A stretch of DNA of 56,950 nucleotides from Anaerolineales bacterium UBA5797 (GTDB lineage: Bacteria > Chloroflexota > Anaerolineae > Anaerolineales > Villigracilaceae), in contig DIDP01000060.1 of assembly GCA_002418205.1 (NCBI GenBank), positions 1-56,950 on the forward strand. Reading direction: 5' to 3'. Below the pieces are notes generated by a model that was not told where the DNA came from, did no database searches, and saw only the letters and a list, made by a program, of their open reading frames with translations. Of the stretch, positions 40,651 through 49,137 are shown one piece after another. The position numbers and the translations under genes are program-made. Each line of letters opens with the position of its first letter. The stretch's first letter is position 1.

Positions 40651-42810
40651 ATTCTCAGGCACAAAATAAATCCAAAAATCGTGACCCGGCACATCCGAGT
40701 CGAACAGGCGCAGTTGACCGTTCGGGTACAACGATTTCAGGGCGTCCAGCGTTTCCGTGTCGTTCCCGTTCGGATCCTCCAGGTTCGCCTTCACCATGAA
40801 CAACTTCGGTCCCGTCAATTCTAACGTAGTCGCCAGGTTATCCCGCCACACCGCCATGTCGCGGTTCGGGATGCCCGCCCACACCGCCGGCAGACGCGTG
40901 TCCACCCAATATGGGAACGGCACCACCCAGACCGTATCGGTCCTGCCGTAGTTCTGCTCGAACTCCAGGATCACCCTGCCCATGTCGGACGTGTTCCATG
41001 AGCCCTGCCGGAAGGACGTGTAATACTCATCGAAGACCAGATCGTAATTCTGACGCGCCGATACGAACAACAGGAGTCCCGCCAATCCCCATAGCAGGAC
41101 GCTGCGCATCCTTCCACGCCCAAAGCTGGTGAGGAGACCATCGAGCGCCAGCGCCCCGATCACGAACGCCGGGATATACGCCGCGCCCGCCCGGTTCAAG
41201 GCGGGGTTCTCACCCGGGAACGCCAGCGACAGCGTGGACGGCAATTGCAACAAGGGAATTGACACCAGCAGGAACAAGTCGAGCCAGTGACGATTACGGA
41301 TGTAACGGACGAGAAGCAGTACCACGCCGAGCGCGAACAACGCCGCAGAGATCACATCCAACGCGGGGCGGTGGGGAACAGAGTTCACCCAGATCTCGCC
41401 ATCATCGAAGTTGAACATCTTCAGCGCCTTCCACACATTCGAGGAGAAGATATTCAACAACGGCGCGGTGATCGGATTCTCGATGCCGCTCAAGCGCGAC
41501 ATGGCGCGGAAGCCAAACTCGGTCGGGTGATCGATCCAATATCGCAATAACGGCAGGAACACGACCAATGCGGTCAGCCCGAGCATCACCAGCCAGAGGG
41601 GCAGGTCCTTGCGCACACCTTTGGATTGCGAATGGAGCCAGTACAACACGAACGCGGCAATGACCACGAAAGGCACGATCCGCATGGGACTGTACCCGTG
41701 CAAGCCGAGTCCGAGAAAAAGGCCCGAGAGCAGGAAATCGTTCCGGTTACGCGTCCGCAGGCCGCGGATGAGGAAAAGAAGCGTCGGCGCAACGAAGAGG
41801 GGATACAGCGGGAAGCGCAGTCCAACGCGGCTGATGACGTTGGGCCAGTAGCCGATCCCGATCATGATGAAAGCAATAAGTCCCACGCGTTTCCCGCCGA
41901 TCTCCCTGCCGAGCAGATAAACGAACGGCAGTGTCAGGAAACCGAGGATGGCTGTGCCAAGCTTGAGGCTGAGGTAGGAAAGCCCCGTGCCGAAGACCTT
42001 CGCGATAAGGAGCGTCCAATACATCTGGATGGCTTCGCGCCCCGTGTTGCGAGGGAAGAAGATATGCGTCTGCCCCACGGACACATCATACACATCGAGG
42101 ATCTTTTCGGCATGATCGCTGAACGGCTCCGGCGGGACACTCGCCGTCTGATAGAAGCGGAAGAAGAAGACGAGCGCGGTCGCGGCGATCAGTAGGAGAG
42201 TCCATGAATTGAATTTGAAAAAATCCCTGAACGAGGCTCGACCGTTTCCGCCCCTGATCCAAAAGGCAAACAGGAACAGGACAACCGCAAAATACCAGAT
42301 CGTGACGTTGGCTGCCGTAAAAAGGTTATCCTTGAAAAGGAGGAATGCCCAAAATGCGAGCGGTATGCTGAGGAGCAGGGCGAGCCGCCGATAGGTAAGC
42401 GGATCGACAGCCGGGGAGGTCGGCTTGAGCGGCGCGAGAGTCCATTCACCGCGCTGGATCGACCAACCCAACAAGGCGAATGCCGCGATATAAAATGCAT
42501 ATCCCAGCGGCGAGGTGGTGGGAGGCGGTTCGAAGGTGCTCTGCCCGATCAGGGCGAAGAGCAGGGCGAGGAGCGAGCGCCAGGGAAATTGAGTTACAGG
42601 TTGAAGGTTTGAAGGTTGGAAAGTTTCAGATTCGACTGTGGATTGCAATTCTTCCGGTTGACTGATAACTGCCGAACGCTCATCGCTGACCGCTAATTGC
42701 TGACTGCTATCAGGCAATCGAATCCGTTCACCGCCGAAGCGGAATAATGACTTGACATAATCAAGGACGCTGGGTTCCTGTTGTTCGGGTCGTTGTGGTT
42801 CGTCGCTCAT
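40648..42810 (-). CDS. GT39-type membrane glycosyltransferase
   Basis: 720 residues. After a 75-residue cytoplasmic tail there are about 13 membrane helices and a soluble C-terminus. The first large loop near residue 235 carries FSDHAEKILDVYD, which may hold the acidic catalytic pair, and GREAIQMYW follows. The long VGLIAFIMIGIGYWP region and GLGLHGYSP are typical of PMT/ArnT-like enzymes. It is 82 nt upstream of the giant fusion gene on the same strand. The N-terminal tail (residues 31-73) is encoded by a degenerate repeat tract. Confidence 0.78.
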   Translation of the reverse strand: MSDEPQRPEQQEPSVLDYVKSLFRFGGERIRLPDSSQQLAVSDERSAVISQPEELQSTVESETFQPSNLQPVTQFPWRSLLALLFALIGQSTFEPPPTTSPLGYAFYIAAFALLGWSIQRGEWTLAPLKPTSPAVDPLTYRRLALLLSIPLAFWAFLLFKDNLFTAANVTIWYFAVVLFLFAFWIRGGNGRASFRDFFKFNSWTLLLIAATALVFFFRFYQTASVPPEPFSDHAEKILDVYDVSVGQTHIFFPRNTGREAIQMYWTLLIAKVFGTGLSYLSLKLGTAILGFLTLPFVYLLGREIGGKRVGLIAFIMIGIGYWPNVISRVGLRFPLYPLFVAPTLLFLIRGLRTRNRNDFLLSGLFLGLGLHGYSPMRIVPFVVIAAFVLYWLHSQSKGVRKDLPLWLVMLGLTALVVFLPLLRYWIDHPTEFGFRAMSRLSGIENPITAPLLNIFSSNVWKALKMFNFDDGEIWVNSVPHRPALDVISAALFALGVVLLLVRYIRNRHWLDLFLLVSIPLLQLPSTLSLAFPGENPALNRAGAAYIPAFVIGALALDGLLTSFGRGRMRSVLLWGLAGLLLFVSARQNYDLVFDEYYTSFRQGSWNTSDMGRVILEFEQNYGRTDTVWVVPFPYWVDTRLPAVWAGIPNRDMAVWRDNLATTLELTGPKLFMVKANLEDPNGNDTETLDALKSLYPNGQLRLFDSDVPGHDFWIYFVPEN
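42591..42720. repeat. Short-period degenerate repeats in N-terminal tail of GT39 gene
   Basis: Two styles adjoin: GTTGAAGGTTTGAAGGTTGG (units of about 9 nt) and GCTGACCGCTAATTGCTGAC then TGCTATCAGG. They encode Ser/Gln/Val/Glu-rich residues 31-73, outside the membrane domain, and preserve the frame. Confidence 0.5.
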
Positions 42811-42833
42811 GATTTAATCAACTGTTTACTGAT

Positions 42834-43547
42834 TTACCGTTTCCGTGCGATCACAATAATGCTTTCCCCCCAACGCATGGGAAGGAAGACGAATCCGGTG
42901 ATGGCTTGCAACCCGCCGAGCGAACCGAAGAACAATTTCTGGATCTGGTTGGGCACAAAGCGGATGTACGGCACGTCCCAGAAGCCATCGGCAAAGACGC
43001 GCATAATTGTAAAGCCTGCGCCTTCGATATGGGAAATCCATTCGGCGGGTGGCTTCAGGGAAATGTGCGTCGGGTCCTGGTAGCCGATCCACTTGTCGCC
43101 CTTCCACGGTTTGAGCAGGGAATCGAGGTTCGGCGTGGCGAGGATGAGCGTGCCGCCCGGTTCGGTCACGCGTGCGATCTCTTCGATCGCTTTTTGCGGA
43201 TCGGGTAAATGCTCCACAATGTGCTTGATGATAACGACGTTAAATGAGTCGTCCCTGAACGGAAGTTCCTGCGCGCTGGCGGTCTGCAACTGGGACTCCC
43301 TCACGACCTCTTTGGATTGCTTCACCGCCCAGTGATTGATGTCACAGCCGAACGTCTCAAACCAATCTTCGAGTTGACCCGTGAGATGCCCCATGCCTGA
43401 TCCCACCTCCAGAAAGCGCGATCCGCGTCTGCCGTATCTGCGCGCCAGCATGGCATGGAATCGGTTCGACCACCAATACATACTGTATTTGGCGAAGGTG
43501 ATATTGGCGTAGGTGTGGGAGGAAAAATAATTTTCGTCGAAGGACAT
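42834..43547 (-). CDS. SAM-dependent methyltransferase (class I, Methyltransf_11 type)
   Basis: 237 residues. The SAM site FLEVGSGMGHLTGQL is at about residues 44-58, followed by DSFNVVIIKHIVEHLPDP and EPGGTLILATPNLDS. The last 40 residues carry a hydrophobic membrane-contact stretch (GGLQAITGFVFLPM). The architecture is common in glycan biosynthesis clusters, where such enzymes O-methylate sugars. It lies 23 nt upstream of the GT39 gene. Confidence 0.85.
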   Translation of the reverse strand: MSFDENYFSSHTYANITFAKYSMYWWSNRFHAMLARRYGRRGSRFLEVGSGMGHLTGQLEDWFETFGCDINHWAVKQSKEVVRESQLQTASAQELPFRDDSFNVVIIKHIVEHLPDPQKAIEEIARVTEPGGTLILATPNLDSLLKPWKGDKWIGYQDPTHISLKPPAEWISHIEGAGFTIMRVFADGFWDVPYIRFVPNQIQKLFFGSLGGLQAITGFVFLPMRWGESIIVIARKR

Positions 43548-43551
43548 TTTC

Positions 43552-43619
43552 AGACCATGGACAATGGACGATGGACAATGACCAGCAAAGCATGGTCTAT
43601 GGTCAATGGTCTATTGTCG
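43552..43619. repeat. Intergenic short-period repeat (ATGGACA / ATGGTCT units)
   Basis: Between the two methyltransferase genes the DNA is ACCATGGACAATGGACGATG followed by GACAATGACC, then GCATGGTCTATGGTCAATGG and TCTATTG. These are two blocks of 7-nt units on opposite strands (GGACAAT and its complement-like ATGGTC), so the tract can also fold back on itself. Confidence 0.6.
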
Positions 43620-44369
43620 TTTGCGAGCCACATAAAAAGTAAAAGTCCCGTTCTCAATGGGTTCAGGCGAAGCATATCGCTCCACAAATTTTCTCGTGAA
43701 AAACAAATTCCATCCTGTCCGCGAGAGAATCCATTTGCCTGTCAGGATGCGCGCGAACACCGATGGAACGCCGAAATAATGTCCCCATTCTAACACGCGC
43801 ATGGATGCGGGTGAGAAGTAATGCCACCAGCGTTCCAGCTCGAACCCTGCACGTTCGAGACGCTTCTGCCAGACATCCGGCTCGTCCGCGTGATGGACAC
43901 GGGAGATTTTGCGAAACCAGTTTTCATAAGGCTTCCCCAACACCTTCGAGATGGATAACTCGGAAAAATACCTCGTGTTTGGCACGCAGAAATAGAATGG
44001 CGCGTCCTTCTTCAGCACGCGGGCGGTTTCCTTCAGGACATCGTCGATGTGCGGGATGTGTTCGAGGACCGAGTTGCTGAATCCGCTCGAGAAGTACGAA
44101 TCAGGGAACGGGGCGCGGGAGCCGTCCGCTTCGACGAGGGAGTTATACGCGCCGAATTTCCTCGCCTCGTGGATCGGTCCGTGCCAGGGGTCGAGTCCCA
44201 CGTCGATCTTCCGGTCGAAGGTCAACGAGGCGAAATGACCATCTCCACAGCCCACGTCGTAGACGGGCGCAGGCAGGGGCAGGTCTTGATAGTAGGATGA
44301 TTCAACCGCCCGCAAAAAGGCGCGGAAGTAGGGCAGGTCGCGCAATTGTAAGAGCAAAAAATCTTTCAT
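43611..44369 (-). CDS. SAM-dependent methyltransferase
   Basis: 252 residues from the ATG at 44369 (MKDFLLLQLRDLPYFR); the longer frame runs into repeat DNA and is rejected. The SAM motif VYDVGCGDGHFASL lies near residue 38, then NSVLEHIPHIDDVL and KKDAPFYFCVPNTRY. The C-terminal half has a hydrophobic/aromatic region suggesting membrane contact. It is a neighbour of GT4 and a second methyltransferase in the glycan locus; the acceptor is unknown. Confidence 0.83.
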   Translation of the reverse strand: MKDFLLLQLRDLPYFRAFLRAVESSYYQDLPLPAPVYDVGCGDGHFASLTFDRKIDVGLDPWHGPIHEARKFGAYNSLVEADGSRAPFPDSYFSSGFSNSVLEHIPHIDDVLKETARVLKKDAPFYFCVPNTRYFSELSISKVLGKPYENWFRKISRVHHADEPDVWQKRLERAGFELERWWHYFSPASMRVLEWGHYFGVPSVFARILTGKWILSRTGWNLFFTRKFVERYASPEPIENGTFTFYVARKRQ

Positions 44370-44380
44370 AAATAACTTGG

Positions 44381-44482
44381 TGGTTGAGTAGTCCTGCGTG
44401 AATGTCGCAGGATGTATCGAAATCACCTATTTCATTTATTCCTGTAATTGCTGGTTTCGATACGGCTACGCCTACTCAACCA
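44381..44482. repeat. Intergenic inverted repeat TGGTTGAGTAG...CTACTCAACCA
   Basis: Arms TGGTTGAGTAG (44381-44391) and CTACTCAACCA (44472-44482) are perfectly complementary. Inside them are GTATCGAAA (44413 onward) and TTTCGATAC (about 44455-44463), also complementary. The right half GGTTTCGATACGGCTACGCC resembles widely dispersed intergenic palindromes in bacterial genomes. The right arm runs into the last codons of the GT4 gene. Confidence 0.65.
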
Positions 44483-45642
44483 GCGGATTTTCCCTTTAAC
44501 CTTTCAAACAATTTTTCATATTCCTGAGCGATGGAATCGGGATCGTAGGATTTTCGGATCGACTCGATATCGCCCTTGAACTTCTGCGGTTCGCCCAGGA
44601 CCTCGAGGATGGATTCCGCCAAACTGACCGGATCGCCGATTTTGGCGACGCGCCCCATCCCGTGCATGGACACCGGCTGCCGCACCCCCGGCAAAGCGGA
44701 CGGTACGCACGGCACGCCGTTCATCATCGCCTCGATCTGCACGAGACCGAACGCTTCGGTGGAGTTGAGCGAAGGCACGGTCAAAACATCGAGGTTGGGG
44801 TACACCGCCGACAGTTCGACAGGTGAGAGGTTGCCGAGAAATGTCCAATGGCCGGATTGCTCATACTCGCGTATCTTTGGATACAGGCGGTCGAAGTATG
44901 CCTGCTCTCCCATCACATTGAGATGCTGACCGGCATATAAAACCTGCGCGTTCGGATACTTCTTCAGGATGATCGGCAGGGCATCCAACAGGACTTCCAC
45001 GCCTTTCTCAGAAGCGAAGCGCGTGACCATGCCGATGACAGGACGCTGCTCGCGGGTGCGATGTTCCTGCGCGAATGCCTCGACCGCGCCAGGGCGTGGA
45101 TCCGGCATTTCGACCGGCGGCAGGATCGGGGTCAGTTTGGAGGCGTAGCGCGAGAGATAGGGGGAATGGTCGGCGTAGTCCCGAGTGTAGGTCACGATGT
45201 GGTTCGCGAGCAGTCCCGCCATGTTGTTCTGGAAATCCACAACGGTATTGACGAGGCGGTTAAAAAATCCGGTGGGGAGTTGCAGGTCACAGTGATAGGT
45301 GAGGATGGCAGGCTTGCCAAAGAGACGACCGCGCAGGGCGACGCCGGGCGCGTCGAATTGAGGCAAATGCATCTGCACGAAATCGTGCTGCCAGACAAGT
45401 TTCGTTGCAACGAAACCGAACGTGGGGGCGATGACGCCCTTGCTGATGCGAAACGCAACAGGCACGCGGATAACCTTGACCCCATCCATCATCTCTTCGC
45501 GCGGCAGGGATGGGTCGTACTGCGTGGTCATCACGGTAACCTGGTGTCCGCGTCTGGCAAAGGCTTTGGCGAGACGCTCCGCATAGATGGTGAGGCCCGA
45601 GGTATGCGGGCGATAATAGGTGAGTACGGTCAGGATTTTCAT
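44476..45642 (-). CDS. GT4-family glycosyltransferase
   Basis: 388 residues, GT-B fold. The N-terminal domain opens MKILTVLTYYRPHTSGLTIY with the Gly-rich acceptor loop. The C-terminal domain has GMVTRFASEKGVEVLLDAL for nucleotide-sugar phosphate contact and the EX7E motif in STEAFGLVQIEAMMNGVPCV. It is cytoplasmic, adding a sugar from a nucleotide donor to a lipid-linked acceptor. It is the first gene on the minus strand after a divergent promoter region and may start transcription of the glycan operon. Confidence 0.9.
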   Translation of the reverse strand: MKILTVLTYYRPHTSGLTIYAERLAKAFARRGHQVTVMTTQYDPSLPREEMMDGVKVIRVPVAFRISKGVIAPTFGFVATKLVWQHDFVQMHLPQFDAPGVALRGRLFGKPAILTYHCDLQLPTGFFNRLVNTVVDFQNNMAGLLANHIVTYTRDYADHSPYLSRYASKLTPILPPVEMPDPRPGAVEAFAQEHRTREQRPVIGMVTRFASEKGVEVLLDALPIILKKYPNAQVLYAGQHLNVMGEQAYFDRLYPKIREYEQSGHWTFLGNLSPVELSAVYPNLDVLTVPSLNSTEAFGLVQIEAMMNGVPCVPSALPGVRQPVSMHGMGRVAKIGDPVSLAESILEVLGEPQKFKGDIESIRKSYDPDSIAQEYEKLFERLKGKSAG

Positions 45643-45775
45643 GAGGCGGGAGGATTATAACAACGGATTGGAAGCCCAAGGGATGAAATTCATGGAAAAC
45701 TCATGACTTCCCTTCAACACTGGTATATGGATTTTCCGTATACTTCTTAAGTAAGTACGGCGTTCGGAGGGACCA

Positions 45776-46939
45776 ATGAAAATAAAGGTGCTGGAATCTG
45801 TTTTGCTGATCACCATTTTGCTTGGGAGCTGCGCCGGGAAGGAAACGTTTTCGGGCGGTGAGGTTCGTCCCGGGGTGTATATGAGCAGTGACCCTGCTGA
45901 TTTCCCATTTCCAACTTCAGGATACACAGTTTATTTCGTTGGTGAATCGCATGGAAACCGCGAAACCAAAACCATCTTTAAGACATACCTGAAAAAGTTA
46001 TCCACAGAAACAGGACTTCGCGATGTGATCCTTGAGGAAGACCAGGCATATGAAACCGAGGCGAATGCATACGTCCACGGGTCGAGCGATGAATTACCCG
46101 GCGCCTTGTGCCTGCGGGCAGATGTCCTTGGGATCCTGCGCGAATTCAATGGAGGTCTTCCGGACGCTGAGAAAGTGACCGTCCATCTGGTGGATGTGGA
46201 TTCGCCTCTACCGACCATCCATAAACATTTGGCGGAACTTTATCAACAACTTGGGGATAAGAGTGAATCCATTTTGTTCCCAGACCTGTCCGAGTTTCGA
46301 GGCTGGAACGGGAAAAAGATGCGTGTGTTGATCGATGAAGTGCGCAGCATCTCAACAGATCAACCGGACGTTCTCAATGGGCTGGATACTGTCAGTCTTT
46401 CGCTTGAATGGTATTTCCTGGGAAATCGATTGGAGATCGGCTGGCCAAGAGGCACGCGCGAAAAATTTGCCCCCATTCGGGAGGATGTAATCACAAAGAA
46501 CATCGATTATGTTTTGACGCAATCGGATGGCAAACCTGTCCTGGCGTTCTTTGGACTCTTCCATGGGATGAAGGTAATGGCCGATCCCACGTTTCCTGTC
46601 AAGGGGTTTAAATCATGGGCAGAGCGGCTTGTCGATGAAAATACAGCAGTTTATTCCCTTGCCATCTTCGGCGCTGCTGGAGAAAGTTTCTGGCATGAAA
46701 GGACTCTCCCTAACGATGAAGATTTTTTGAAGGATTTCAAGTTGGTTGATGGCACATCCCTCATTTCATTGTTTGCCTCGTACACCGCTCCAAACATCGT
46801 TTATACTGACCTGCAAGCCGAAGAGAACTCGACAATACGATTGTCGCCAGATCTTATGGATATTCCCGCCAGCCAGCTTTTTGACGGGATCATTATTTTC
46901 AAGGAATTCACTCCAATGGAAGACGCATGTCAACAATAA
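45776..46939 (+). CDS. Lipoprotein with Tiki/erythromycin-esterase-like fold
   Basis: 387 residues. The signal peptide has the lipobox LLGSC at about residues 16-20, so the mature protein is anchored outside the membrane. The YFVGESHGNRET motif near residue 55 and FGLFHGMKVMAD near residue 260 provide the Glu/His pattern of the EreA/ChaN/Tiki superfamily; VILEEDQAYE lies between. The superfamily includes esterases and haem-binding proteins; activity here is unknown. A GGAGGG box precedes the ATG. It overlaps the next gene by 13 nt. Confidence 0.75.
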   Translation: MKIKVLESVLLITILLGSCAGKETFSGGEVRPGVYMSSDPADFPFPTSGYTVYFVGESHGNRETKTIFKTYLKKLSTETGLRDVILEEDQAYETEANAYVHGSSDELPGALCLRADVLGILREFNGGLPDAEKVTVHLVDVDSPLPTIHKHLAELYQQLGDKSESILFPDLSEFRGWNGKKMRVLIDEVRSISTDQPDVLNGLDTVSLSLEWYFLGNRLEIGWPRGTREKFAPIREDVITKNIDYVLTQSDGKPVLAFFGLFHGMKVMADPTFPVKGFKSWAERLVDENTAVYSLAIFGAAGESFWHERTLPNDEDFLKDFKLVDGTSLISLFASYTAPNIVYTDLQAEENSTIRLSPDLMDIPASQLFDGIIIFKEFTPMEDACQQ

Positions 46940-47358
46940 ACAACAAGCTCACTGAAAATAAAATCACCGCCTGGATTCTTTTCACCCTGCGCGAGTCAGC
47001 CTGGGCGCCGTTAAGCGTGTTCGGATTTTATTTGTTCGGGCTGGCGATCGATCTGTTCGACAACTTCCCCAACATGGACATCCCCACCCATTTCATGGGC
47101 GGTTTCATGATCACATATTTCTACCGCTCCCTCATCCGCAATTCACAACCGATCGTGGGGGACATTCCGCTTCCGATCCGGATCCTCTTCGCCTTCACCT
47201 GCACCGGGACGACCGCGGTCCTTTGGGAGTTCTACGAAAATATCATGGACCGTTTCTTCGGGTTCCACATGGTGCGCGGACTGGAAGATACCATCATGGA
47301 TCTGTTGCTGGGGCTGTCAGGCGCGCTGGTCCTATCGTTGTTCTACAGACGGCGGTGA
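46927..47358 (+). CDS. Small four-helix membrane protein (YjdF/DUF2238-like)
   Basis: 143 residues with four membrane helices. Conserved-looking polar residues in the helices are His in IPTHFMGGF, Glu in LWEFYENI and the segment GLEDTIMDLLLGLSGA, a pattern of the YjdF (DUF2238) group, a name I give with moderate confidence. It overlaps the lipoprotein gene by 13 nt. Two decayed copies of its 3' end flank the VapBC-type module 1.6-2.6 kb downstream. Confidence 0.75.
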   Translation: MSTINNKLTENKITAWILFTLRESAWAPLSVFGFYLFGLAIDLFDNFPNMDIPTHFMGGFMITYFYRSLIRNSQPIVGDIPLPIRILFAFTCTGTTAVLWEFYENIMDRFFGFHMVRGLEDTIMDLLLGLSGALVLSLFYRRR

Positions 47359-47366
47359 AGGACCCG

Positions 47367-48911
47367 CTAAAGATAGGGTTCGTTGACTTCCGCCAGTTTC
47401 GTTTTTAATTCATTGAGAAGTTCGCCCGCGATGCCCTTTTGTGAAGAAAACAGATCGTTCAATTCCTCGGGATCCGCGCGAATATCAAAGAGTTTTACCA
47501 GCCCCCCATTTGAAACTTCCGGGTATCCAAAATAATACAGAAGCTTGTAATTCTCCCTGACCAGCATGGTGGAAGCCTGCGTGAGGGGGGCATATTGGGC
47601 ATTATCGTTCGCCCGTACAACATAAATACTTCGATCAGGGCGAGCGCCGCTTGATGCAAATGGGGGTAGTAGCACGCCTTCCGTCCAGTCCGGGATTTTT
47701 TGACCCGTCAGGTATGCAAGGGTTGGCAGCAAGTCAATGGCGCTGGTGTTTTCGTGAATATCCACCCCAACCTCACGGCCGGGTTCAAATATCATGAGCG
47801 GGATCCGGATCACAGGCTGGTAAAGGGCATTCGTGCTGTGCCCGCTGATGCCGCGCTCGTTCATTTCCCCGTGATCGGAGGTCAGGATCAACCAGGTATC
47901 CTCCAGCAGACCCGACGATTCCAATTGATCGTACAGCCTGCCGAATTCCTTGTCGCAATACAGGATGAACTCGTCATACTCCGTGCGCTTCCTCAACAGG
48001 TCCTTGTGGACTCGTGTGGCAAAGATATCGAACGGCTTTTCGGGCGGATTGAACCCGTCGCCGCGGAAATAATCGTAGAACTCGGAGGAGGTGCGATATG
48101 GATCGTGCGGGGGAAGGAAGTGGAAATAACCGATGAAAGGCCGGGGGGCGGACATGAGCCGTTTTGTGAGGTAGTCCACCGCCGGTTCAAGCATGAAGAT
48201 GTTGTCCGAGCCGAGGGAGCCCGCGGTGGGAAGTCCGCGCGGAAAAAGCGGTTTGAGATTCTGGATCTTTTTTTCCTGGTACTCCTGATAAAAATGAGAC
48301 AGGAGAAGCGAATACGCATATCCCTGCTCGTTCACGTTGCTGTTTCGCAGCCAGCTTAACGAGGCGGTATCGTCATCCTTTCTAAACAGGGCATGGATGA
48401 TATCGTCCGAACCGAGCAGGAGTTTTTCCCTTGGGATGTATTCGTCCAAAAGGTCTGCGAACTGATTCAGCAAGATCCCAGCCCAGCCGTTGTGTGTATA
48501 AGCCATCGAATAATGGTCCGGGAATGCGCCAAAGAGATTCCGGGTGACAAAAGGTTCCGCCACCTCTCCCTTCGGCTGGAATGCCCGGTGCGTCCAGGGC
48601 AGGACACCCGTGAGCAGGGACGCCGTGCCGGGCGTGGTAAAGTTGCCGCCCGCAAAATGATTGTGATAAACGATCGCGCGTTTGGCAATCCGTGCGATAT
48701 TGGGGGTCGTTTCCCGGCTGTAACCGTGAATGGAAATGTTGTAGGCGGAGAAGGCATCGAACACGATCACGATGACGTTCCTGCGTTCCTGCTGATACAA
48801 CGGATCCAATCCCATTTTTTTCAACAGATGGGAGGCTGCAAGACCGGCGGGCAGCGCGCCGGTCACTTTGAGGAAATCCCTGCGGGTGGCTTGACGTTTC
48901 ATGTTCTCCAT
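47367..48911 (-). CDS. Alkaline-phosphatase-superfamily enzyme, Tat-exported, sulfatase-like
   Basis: 514 residues. A twin-arginine signal (RRDFLK at residues 10-15, then a hydrophobic stretch) predicts export. The metal-binding motifs VIVFDAFSA (about 49-56) and LTSDHGE are present. The nucleophile loop reads FTTPGTASLLTG: at the place of the sulfatase Cys/Ser there is Thr92, and the Arg of CxPxR is also Thr. A formylglycine sulfatase is therefore unlikely; Thr nucleophiles occur in phosphoglycerol and phosphoethanolamine transferases and phosphodiesterases. The ATG at 48902 is an alternative start. Confidence 0.82.
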   Translation of the reverse strand: MENMKRQATRRDFLKVTGALPAGLAASHLLKKMGLDPLYQQERRNVIVIVFDAFSAYNISIHGYSRETTPNIARIAKRAIVYHNHFAGGNFTTPGTASLLTGVLPWTHRAFQPKGEVAEPFVTRNLFGAFPDHYSMAYTHNGWAGILLNQFADLLDEYIPREKLLLGSDDIIHALFRKDDDTASLSWLRNSNVNEQGYAYSLLLSHFYQEYQEKKIQNLKPLFPRGLPTAGSLGSDNIFMLEPAVDYLTKRLMSAPRPFIGYFHFLPPHDPYRTSSEFYDYFRGDGFNPPEKPFDIFATRVHKDLLRKRTEYDEFILYCDKEFGRLYDQLESSGLLEDTWLILTSDHGEMNERGISGHSTNALYQPVIRIPLMIFEPGREVGVDIHENTSAIDLLPTLAYLTGQKIPDWTEGVLLPPFASSGARPDRSIYVVRANDNAQYAPLTQASTMLVRENYKLLYYFGYPEVSNGGLVKLFDIRADPEELNDLFSSQKGIAGELLNELKTKLAEVNEPYL

Positions 48912-48979
48912 TCAATTCCTACCCGCTTATTTTAGTCTGTTTTATCGCAAAGGAGACAATGTCGAACTGGAACCATGGT

Positions 48980-49112
48980 GGTCTTTTGATGATTTTACGT
49001 AAATTTAACAGACCGGTTTTCTCGGCACCAGTTGTGCACAGACTGGAAGATACGATCATGGATTTTGTTTTTGGGGATTTCGGGGGTAATAGTGTTGTGG
49101 CGGAAGAGATAA
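48980..49112 (+). pseudogene. Decayed 3' end of the small membrane protein gene, copy 1
   Basis: Reading on the plus strand gives NRPVFSAPVVHRLEDTIMDF, aligning with MDRFFGFHMVRGLEDTIMDL of the gene at 46927. After one frameshift in a T-run near 49066-49072 the frame continues GISGVIVLWRKR and stops at 49110-49112, aligning with GLSGALVLSLFYRRR. No start codon or ribosome-binding site fits. It lies just upstream of the VapBC-type module. Confidence 0.65.
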
Positions 49113-49137
49113 AAATTGATGGGTTCGTGAAAAGGCG

